64,000 nt of DNA from JBFHRE01 sp041746105. GTDB taxonomy: Bacteria > Actinomycetota > Acidimicrobiia > Spongiisociales > ZC4RG35. The position numbers and the translations under genes were made by a program. The DNA lies in the NCBI GenBank assembly GCA_041746105.1, contig JBGTHP010000022.1, positions 21,766 through 85,765 on the forward strand. The letters run 5' to 3'. The notes under the pieces are model-generated. The model made no database searches. It was given only the letters and a program-made list of their open reading frames with translations, and was not told the origin of the DNA. This document shows positions 58,658 through 64,000 of the stretch, one piece after another. Numbering within the stretch: the stretch's first letter is position 1; every line of letters starts with the position of its first letter.

Positions 58658-59452
58658 TCAGGGCACGTAGCGATCGGTGGCGATCAGTGCCCCTCCCGGC
58701 GAAACGAGCAGGGCTGTGTCGCCGCCGTTGTTCCAGATCGGGCTGCCTCTGCACCAACCGAGCCGACCACAGGCGGACGTGATCGTCAGCTCCTGGCCGG
58801 CTTCGAGAATGGTGCCTTCTGGGAATATGAGCCGGTTTACCGTCGATTCGTCGCGGAGCACGTAGCCGGACAGGTCGATGGTTTCATCGCTTCTTATGAT
58901 CACGATTTCGCCCTCGAGGTGCTCGCCGTCGGGCCCGGGCGGATCTGCCTGTTCGAGACTCAGAGTCAGTTCCACCGCCGGGCGCCCACCGCAGGCTCCG
59001 CTGCCCCACCAACCGGCGCCTGCGGAGCGGGCGCGATCTTCTGCCGCAAAGATCTGCGGTTGCAGGCTCCCTCCCCCCGAGAACGCGATAGCCATTCCCG
59101 CTTCGACTTGAGCCACGTTGACGACGAGGTCGTCGACAGACACGTAGGCGAGCAGCCTTTGATACTGATCCTCGTCGGCGATCGACATAGTGAGGTTTCC
59201 TGCCCCCACCAGGTCCGCCAGGTGAGAGGTCGACTCAGGTCCCCAACACTCGTCTCTCTCCGGAGCATTGATGCCCATCAACCGAACCGGTCTCTCTTCC
59301 CCATCGATTTCTACGACGAGCGAATCGCCGTCGGTCACCTCGACCAACCTCACTCCGCCGAGAGCGGGCTCATCCGAGATGACGGATGGATCCGACCAAC
59401 AGCCGGCAACAAGGACGAGTGCCGCGCTCAGCAAGACGACCGAACGCCTCAA
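58658..59452 (-). CDS. Secreted thermonuclease-like lipoprotein with lamin-tail domain
   Basis: A 264-residue exported nuclease. The signal peptide MRRSVVLLSAALVLVAGC ends in a VAGC lipobox. A staphylococcal-nuclease domain follows at about 35-150. It carries the metal/catalytic set Asp in VTDGDSLVVEIDG, Arg in RPVRLMGINAPE with its nearby Glu, and Arg in DQYQRLLAYV. A lamin-tail-like (LTD) beta domain occupies about 165-264 (GEIVIIRSDETIDLSGYVL). The TTG at 59452 overlaps the stop of the upstream flavoprotein (TTGA). Periplasmic or surface digestion of nucleic acids is likely. Confidence 0.82.
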   Translation of the reverse strand: MRRSVVLLSAALVLVAGCWSDPSVISDEPALGGVRLVEVTDGDSLVVEIDGEERPVRLMGINAPERDECWGPESTSHLADLVGAGNLTMSIADEDQYQRLLAYVSVDDLVVNVAQVEAGMAIAFSGGGSLQPQIFAAEDRARSAGAGWWGSGACGGRPAVELTLSLEQADPPGPDGEHLEGEIVIIRSDETIDLSGYVLRDESTVNRLIFPEGTILEAGQELTITSACGRLGWCRGSPIWNNGGDTALLVSPGGALIATDRYVP

Positions 59453-60800
59453 GAGTTCTCGGCCGCCCGCCGGGCCGCGATGTGTATCAAATCCCAGACT
59501 CCGGAGAAAGGAGGTGCATAGGCGAGATCGGTCCACGCCAATTCCTCGGCGGTCATTCCTGACCAAAGGGCGGTGGCGAAGACATCGATTCGTTTTCCCG
59601 CACCGGGCCCTCCCACCACCTGTGCCCCGATCAGCTTGCCACTCGGCTTGTCGGCGACAGCGCGAATCGTCATGGGAGATGCTGAAGGCCAATATCCGGC
59701 CGTTGTGGTTCCGCGGGCATCTCCCAGAACCGGCTCGAAATCGGCTCCGATGGCGGCGGCGGGCAGAAGCCCTGTCGAGGCGATTTCGAGGTCGCATACT
59801 TTTGTGATGGCTGTACCCAAAACCCCTGGGAATGTTGCATCGCCTCCACCCAGGTTGATTCCCGCTACTCGGCCCGTTTTGTTGGCGACGGTTCCCAGGT
59901 GGATGTTGACCTGTCCGCCGGTGAGACGGTGTGTCGCTTCTGCACAGTCGCCTGCCGACCAGACGCCGTCGATCTTGGTGCGTTGTCGCTCGTCCACGGC
60001 GATCGCTCCGGTGACACCGAGCGGGACTCCTGCTTCGACGGCCAACTCGACCTCTGGCCGGCTCCCCAATCCCAGCAGTACCAATCTGCGGGAATCAACC
60101 CGATCTCGGTTTCAACCCCTTCGACCCGGTCGATACCGGCAATGCGGCTCACCCTGCTCCCGGTGACGACCGCTATCCCCATCTGTCGCATCGAACTGAC
60201 GACCAGGTCGCCGAGCTCGGGATCCAGGGTCTTTTCCAGTACCGACGGTCCAGACGTCACGACAGTGACATGCCAACCCTGTATGGCAAATGCCTCGGCG
60301 GCCTCGAGCCCGATGTATCCACCTCCGACAATGACGATTTGGCCCTGGCGGGCGTCGGCCACCTTGCGAAGGACCGCGGCGTCGTCGAGCGTCCTGAGTT
60401 CCTTCACCTGCGGAAGATCGCGTCCATCGATAGCGGGCCTGACCGCGGTTGCGCCAGTAGAGATCATGAGATGGTCGAAGTCGACCTGGCGCGAACCCCC
60501 GGCGGAGAGATCGCTCACGGTGACCGTCCGGCGGTCGAGGTCGATCTCTCTGACCTCGTGTCTGGTGTGTACGGCGATGCCGTCGGAGGCGAAGCGCGCC
60601 GGGGTCCTCGCGACGAGCCGTTCGAGCGGATCGACCAAACCGGCGACGTGGTAGGGCTCTCCGCAAGCCGAATAGCTCACCCAAGACGAGCGCTCAAAAG
60701 CGACGATCTCCAGATCATCGGGAGGACGACGCCGCCTTGCCTGGCTGGCGGCCGACATTCCGGCGGCGTCGCCGCCGACCACCACCAGCCGTTGGGTCAT
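59449..60800 (-). pseudogene. CoA-disulfide-reductase-like FAD oxidoreductase, split by a single-base frameshift
   Basis: Two adjoining frames encode one protein. The first (60800 down to about 60084) holds the FAD motif VVVGGDAAGMSAA, the redox Cys46 in YSACGEPYHV typical of CoA-disulfide reductase/NADH oxidases, and the NAD motif VIVGGGYIGLEAAEA. The second frame continues with LLGLGSRPEVELA, VWSAGDCAEATHR and the dimerisation domain. Adding one T in the TT run at 60083-60084 rejoins PAD and LVLLGLGSRPE and gives exactly 450 residues, the family length. This is either an assembly error or a recent inactivation. The start overlaps the lapA stop. Confidence 0.85.
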
Positions 60801-61156
60801 CGGCGCTTTGACTGCGCTCGCAGTTGTTTGAGTTCTGCCTTCTCTGCCTGGCGACGACGACGGCGACGGCGGGTCACCAACCCGAACAGTTCATCGGATA
60901 TCGCGGCAATGACCGCAACCAAGAAGACCACCATCGCCAGAGGCATCGAGAAGTTCCACGCGATGAATTTGATCGCAACGGCCTCAGTGTTCTGGACGGC
61001 GAATACAACTACGATCAATCCGAGAAGCAACGCAACTCCGAGACCCAGCGAGAGATCTCCTCTGGGCTCCACCGACGCGGGAGGGAGGATCGGCGCCGCA
61101 TCGGGCTTGCGCTCGTCCTTTGGCTTCTCGTTGCGGTCGTCGGGTTCTTCATTCAT
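60797..61156 (-). CDS. LapA-domain (DUF1049) membrane protein
   Basis: A 119-residue protein. It has a polar acidic/basic N-terminus, two transmembrane helices (about 35-53 and 71-90) separated by the family's FAVQNTEAVAIKFIAWNFS hairpin, and a strongly basic tail beginning TRRRRRRRQAEKAE. In other bacteria the LapA family helps lipopolysaccharide assembly; here its role is unknown. It is first in a minus-strand run with the flavoprotein and nuclease. TAGACT is 6 bases before the ATG. Confidence 0.8.
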   Translation of the reverse strand: MNEEPDDRNEKPKDERKPDAAPILPPASVEPRGDLSLGLGVALLLGLIVVVFAVQNTEAVAIKFIAWNFSMPLAMVVFLVAVIAAISDELFGLVTRRRRRRRQAEKAELKQLRAQSKRR

Positions 61157-61162
61157 GTTGTC

Positions 61163-61168
61163 AGTCTA
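61163..61168 (-). promoter_or_regulatory. Putative -10 hexamer TAGACT for lapA
   Basis: Read on the minus strand, TAGACT ends 6 bases before the ATG at 61156; it sits in the 25-base gap downstream of the transporter gene. Confidence 0.5.
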
Positions 61169-61181
61169 TGCCTGAGAGGAC

Positions 61182-62507
61182 TCACGAGCCCACCTCGACT
61201 TCTGACCCGTCGAAGGACCAGCGTTCCTTGGACCTTCTGGCCTCGTCGATATCGACTCGGGACAGCACCACGGATCCGAGAACAAAAAAGACGATGATGC
61301 TGAGGATCGCCGTCCTTCCCGACCCGGTTGCCTGCCGGACGAGCCCGAAGGTGAGAGGACCCCAGATCGCCGAGAACTTTGCGAACACCGAATAAAAGCC
61401 GTAGAACTCGGCCGAGGCCTCCTCAGGGATCATCGATCCATACAGCGAACGGCTCAGCGACTGGGTGCCTCCGAGGACTATTCCGATGACCACTCCAAGG
61501 CCCATGAACGGTGCCCATTCGCCCACCGGGAGGAAGTAAGCCATCACCGCCACTGAAATCCATATCAGCAGGCTCAACTGGATTGCACGTTTTATCCCCA
61601 TGGTCCCCGCCAACCGGCCAAACAGGAGAGCTCCGCCGAAAGCCACGAACTGCACGACGAGGAAGGTCCCGGCGATGACGGTCGAAGTCAGCCCGAGCGT
61701 GCCAGAGGCGTAGACCGCCGAGATGCTGATGGTCGTTTGGACACCATCGTTGAAAAGCATGAATGCGACGACGAAGAGCAAGAGTTGCGGGAACTGGCGC
61801 AATCGTTTCCCGGTCTCCCACGTTCGGCTGAATCCGACCGCTGGGTATGCCCGCCACACCGGCTTGTTTCGGTGCCGTTCCGGCAGGGGAGTGGCGGTCC
61901 CGGTCTCGGGCAACCGGGAGAGGGCGAAGATCGTAAAACCTCCCCACCACAGCCCTGCTCCGGAGATGGTGAGGCGCGTGACCAGGTCGGTGTCGAAGGT
62001 GAAGATCGCGGCCACGGCAACAAGCAGATAGATCCCTCCACCCACATATCCGACCGCATAACCCTTGGCGCTGATCCGATCGATGGTGTCCGGCGTGGTG
62101 ATGTCCGGCAGAAAGCCGTCGTAGAAGACGTTGGCGGCCACGAACCCGAGTTGAGCGAAGAAAAAGATCGCAAGCGTCAGAAGTACCTTGCCCGACCCTG
62201 CGAAGAACAAGAGGATCGTGAACATGGCGCCGCCATAGGCGAACACCGAGAGGAATCTCCGTTTTTTGGCCGAAAAATCGGCGATCGCACCCAGGATCGG
62301 CATGATCAGGAACAAGAAGAATGCGGCCCCTCCTGTCAAGAACGACCACAGAGACTCGCCGCTGAACCCGCGCCACCCGCCATCGCCGACCACCTGCGAT
62401 TCGAAATAGACCGGTAACACCGCGCCCGCGATCACGGTCGAGTAGGCCGAATTGGCCCAGTCGTACATTGCCCAACCGAAGATCGTGCGTTGGTTGTTCT
62501 TGGTCAC
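61182..62507 (-). CDS. MFS transporter, UMF1 family
   Basis: A 441-residue 12-helix membrane protein. The family start RTIFGWAMYDWANSAYSTVI is perfectly preserved, with ADFSAKKRRFLSVF after the second helix and GGTQSLSRSLYGSMIPEE in the C-terminal half. It is related to yeast Atg22 vacuolar effluxers; bacterial substrates are unknown. GTG start at 62507, preceded by TAGAGT with an 8-base gap. It faces away from the sugar-dehydrogenase lipoprotein gene. Confidence 0.88.
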   Translation of the reverse strand: MTKNNQRTIFGWAMYDWANSAYSTVIAGAVLPVYFESQVVGDGGWRGFSGESLWSFLTGGAAFFLFLIMPILGAIADFSAKKRRFLSVFAYGGAMFTILLFFAGSGKVLLTLAIFFFAQLGFVAANVFYDGFLPDITTPDTIDRISAKGYAVGYVGGGIYLLVAVAAIFTFDTDLVTRLTISGAGLWWGGFTIFALSRLPETGTATPLPERHRNKPVWRAYPAVGFSRTWETGKRLRQFPQLLLFVVAFMLFNDGVQTTISISAVYASGTLGLTSTVIAGTFLVVQFVAFGGALLFGRLAGTMGIKRAIQLSLLIWISVAVMAYFLPVGEWAPFMGLGVVIGIVLGGTQSLSRSLYGSMIPEEASAEFYGFYSVFAKFSAIWGPLTFGLVRQATGSGRTAILSIIVFFVLGSVVLSRVDIDEARRSKERWSFDGSEVEVGS

Positions 62508-62515
62508 GGGTCATG

Positions 62516-62583
62516 ACTCTACGGCGGGGTGCTTTGCCGTGTCGGAAACCTCCAAACCGGTAGTCGGGGCTTGGGCGTAACCT
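62516..62583. promoter_or_regulatory. Divergent promoter region for the UMF1 transporter and sugar-dehydrogenase genes
   Basis: TAGAGT on the minus strand (62521-62516) ends 8 bases from the GTG at 62507. TAACCT on the plus strand (62578-62583) ends 8 bases from the ATG at 62592. Unlike the other divergent pairs, the two elements are about 57 bases apart. Confidence 0.45.
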
Positions 62584-62591
62584 GCCAGCAG

Positions 62592-63770
62592 ATGACGGCT
62601 CGATGGATGATCACGATCACGGCTTTGCTGGCGGCATGTGGTGCCTCGCCGGCGGCCGAAACGGTTAATGGCTCGGATTCCACATCTCCAGACCAAGGAC
62701 CGTCTACGGAAACGACCACGCCGTTGTCGACTTCAGGGTCGCCGTCGACTGGGGCCGGAACCACGACCGCGACGGAGCCGCCCGTGCTCTACTACGAATT
62801 GGTGGCCTCGGGGCTACCCGTGCCGGTGCTCGTCACTGCACGGCCGGGAGCCGACCTCGCGTACGTCGCGACCAAGGATGGGCGAGTCTGGGAGCTAGGG
62901 CCGGTCGGGATCGGCGAAACACCCGTCCTCGACATTTCTGATCGGGTCCGCGATTCGGGTGAGCAAGGGTTGCTCGGGCTTGCCCTTCATCCCACCGATC
63001 AGAGTCGCGTATTCGTCCATTACACCGGTTTAGGAGGGGACACCGTTCTGTCCGAATTCAACATGGACGCTCAAATCATCGATCCCGACTCCGAGCGAGA
63101 GCTGCTCCGGCTTGGTCAACCCGCATCGAATCACAACGGAGGAATGATCCAGTTCGACGCAAGCGGGACCCTGTATCTCGGGCTCGGAGACGGCGGTGGG
63201 GCAAACGACCGTTATGGCAACGGGCAGAACCAGTCAACCCTACTGGCCGGATTGGTAGCAGTCGATGTCGACACCGGAGCCGCGGTCAAGGAACTGTCGG
63301 GTCTGCGCAACCCCTGGCGATTCTGGATTGATGGAGACTCCGTCGTGATCGGAGATGTGGGTCAGAACACCTACGAAGAGATAGACGTGGTGCCCTCGGG
63401 GTCGATCGCAAACCTCGGGTGGCCGATCATGGAAGGTCTGCATTGTTTTGCCGGTCAGTCGAGCTGCGACAAAGAAGGGCTGACCCTTCCCGTCGTCGAA
63501 GTGCGGCATGGCGACGGCGGAACGTGTTCGATCACCGGTGGTGTCGTGTATCGGGGCGCGGCGATTCCAGAGATGGTTGGACGCTATTTCTTCTCCGACT
63601 ATTGCGGCGGCTGGCTGAGGAGCTTCGACCTCGATGACCCGATGTCGGTCACCGATCACACCGAGCAGGTGGGGATCGCAGGCTCGGTGGTCTCCTTCGG
63701 TGTGGACGGTGCCAGAGAGATGTACGTCCTGACGGCCGACAGTGTGCTTCTGGTCAGGGTCCGACGGTAG
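62592..63770 (+). CDS. Sugar/aldose dehydrogenase (GSDH, PQQ-type beta-propeller) lipoprotein
   Basis: A 392-residue exported protein. The signal peptide MTARWMITITALLAACG has an LAAC lipobox; a Ser/Thr-rich linker (about 20-65) follows. The six-bladed propeller typical of soluble glucose/sorbosone dehydrogenases has LVTARPGADLAYVATKDGRV, GEQGLLGLALHP, SNHNGGMIQFDASGTLYLG and LGDGGGANDRYGNGQ. Such proteins oxidise aldoses with PQQ, though many family members are uncharacterised. I start at the ATG at 62592 because it opens the signal peptide. Confidence 0.85.
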   Translation: MTARWMITITALLAACGASPAAETVNGSDSTSPDQGPSTETTTPLSTSGSPSTGAGTTTATEPPVLYYELVASGLPVPVLVTARPGADLAYVATKDGRVWELGPVGIGETPVLDISDRVRDSGEQGLLGLALHPTDQSRVFVHYTGLGGDTVLSEFNMDAQIIDPDSERELLRLGQPASNHNGGMIQFDASGTLYLGLGDGGGANDRYGNGQNQSTLLAGLVAVDVDTGAAVKELSGLRNPWRFWIDGDSVVIGDVGQNTYEEIDVVPSGSIANLGWPIMEGLHCFAGQSSCDKEGLTLPVVEVRHGDGGTCSITGGVVYRGAAIPEMVGRYFFSDYCGGWLRSFDLDDPMSVTDHTEQVGIAGSVVSFGVDGAREMYVLTADSVLLVRVRR

Positions 63771-63782
63771 TGTCCGGCGGCC

Positions 63783-64000
63783 ATGCCGCCCTCTGCTTTC
63801 GCCCTCCTCGCCGCGTTCGTGTGGGGGTCGAGCGATTTCCTCGCCGGGCGTTCTACCCGAACCGTGGGAGCGCTCAGGGTCGTGTTCTGGACTGCAGTCG
63901 CCGCCACCACGCTCGGCCTCGTGTTCGCGCCGATGCGGCCGGCGCCGGCGGAGCTTGCCCCGGCATTGGCTTGGGGGGCGGTCGGCGGCCTTGGAGCCGG
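63783..64000 (+). CDS. EamA/DMT-family transporter (3' end cut off)
   Basis: The first 72 codons of a membrane protein. The initial helix FALLAAFVWGSSDFLAGRS matches the start of EamA-domain drug/metabolite transporters, and a second helix follows (VFWTAVAATTLGLVFA). The ATG at 63783 is 9 bases after TAGTGT, which overlaps the stop of the previous gene. The remaining helices lie beyond the window. Confidence 0.75.
   Translation, partial: MPPSAFALLAAFVWGSSDFLAGRSTRTVGALRVVFWTAVAATTLGLVFAPMRPAPAELAPALAWGAVGGLGA

Noticed and set aside
1..64000. CRISPR arrays, insertion sequences, prophage or integrative elements
   Set aside because: No direct-repeat array, transposase or integrase frame, or terminal inverted repeats were seen; base composition and coding style look uniform throughout.

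Overview
This is a dense chromosomal window (by eye roughly 60% G+C or more) from a bacterium that looks actinobacterial, most likely from the Acidimicrobiia. The reasons are the order eno-ftsB-DUF501-ppx downstream of mfd and mazG, a PPOX (possibly F420-dependent) flavoprotein, iscS-mnmA close to ligA and gatCAB, frequent GTG/TTG starts, and many apparently leaderless promoters (TANNNT 5-11 nt upstream of the start codon). The class is an inference; no rRNA is present. I see no insertion sequence, prophage, CRISPR array or integration site, and no stretch over 300 bases lacks a gene.

Layout. 1-2753: end of pgsA, an SDR epimerase, a D-2-hydroxyacid dehydrogenase and a hotdog thioesterase. 2750-6815: tyrosine/homogentisate catabolism (hmgA-fahA-hpd, minus strand) with an Lrp/AsnC regulator. 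6852-15794: housekeeping run mfd, parvulin lipoprotein, mazG, eno, ftsB, DUF501, ppx, tRNA-Leu(UAA). 15895-20388: aceK and a GNAT/acyl-CoA-synthetase acetyltransferase, two post-translational regulators of central carbon flux. 20495-24462: enoyl-CoA hydratase, methyltransferase, two SRPBCC proteins and pepA. 24572-29933: iscS, mnmA, an SDR, a PPOX protein and ligA. 29916-36564: a DUF2339 membrane protein, a small anchored protein, the dapC-dapD-dapE lysine/DAP operon, a divergent GH57-like protein and a tiny membrane protein. 36701-44868: gatCAB, a HAD phosphatase, a tungstate-type ABC transporter, pyk and a lone Nfu-N domain. 44865-47744: VanW-family protein and a TIGR01777 epimerase. 47746-53161: a PD-(D/E)XK-like coiled-coil protein facing two tandem dynamin-like GTPases and an MscS channel. 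53143-64000: lipid kinase, a degenerate ADP-ribosylglycohydrolase, a transporter, a zinc-ligand-deficient MDR dehydrogenase, an aminotransferase, a nuclease lipoprotein, a frameshifted CoA-disulfide-reductase-like flavoprotein, LapA, a second UMF1-type transporter, a sugar-dehydrogenase lipoprotein and the start of an EamA transporter.

Genes are packed tightly. Same-strand neighbours repeatedly overlap as ATGA, GTGA, TTGA or apparently CTGA, and convergent neighbours overlap at their stop codons, leaving no room for ordinary terminators. The best candidates for uncharacterised biology are the nuclease-fold/dynamin pair/MscS cluster (47.7-53.2 kb) and the AceK plus acetyltransferase pair (15.9-20.4 kb).
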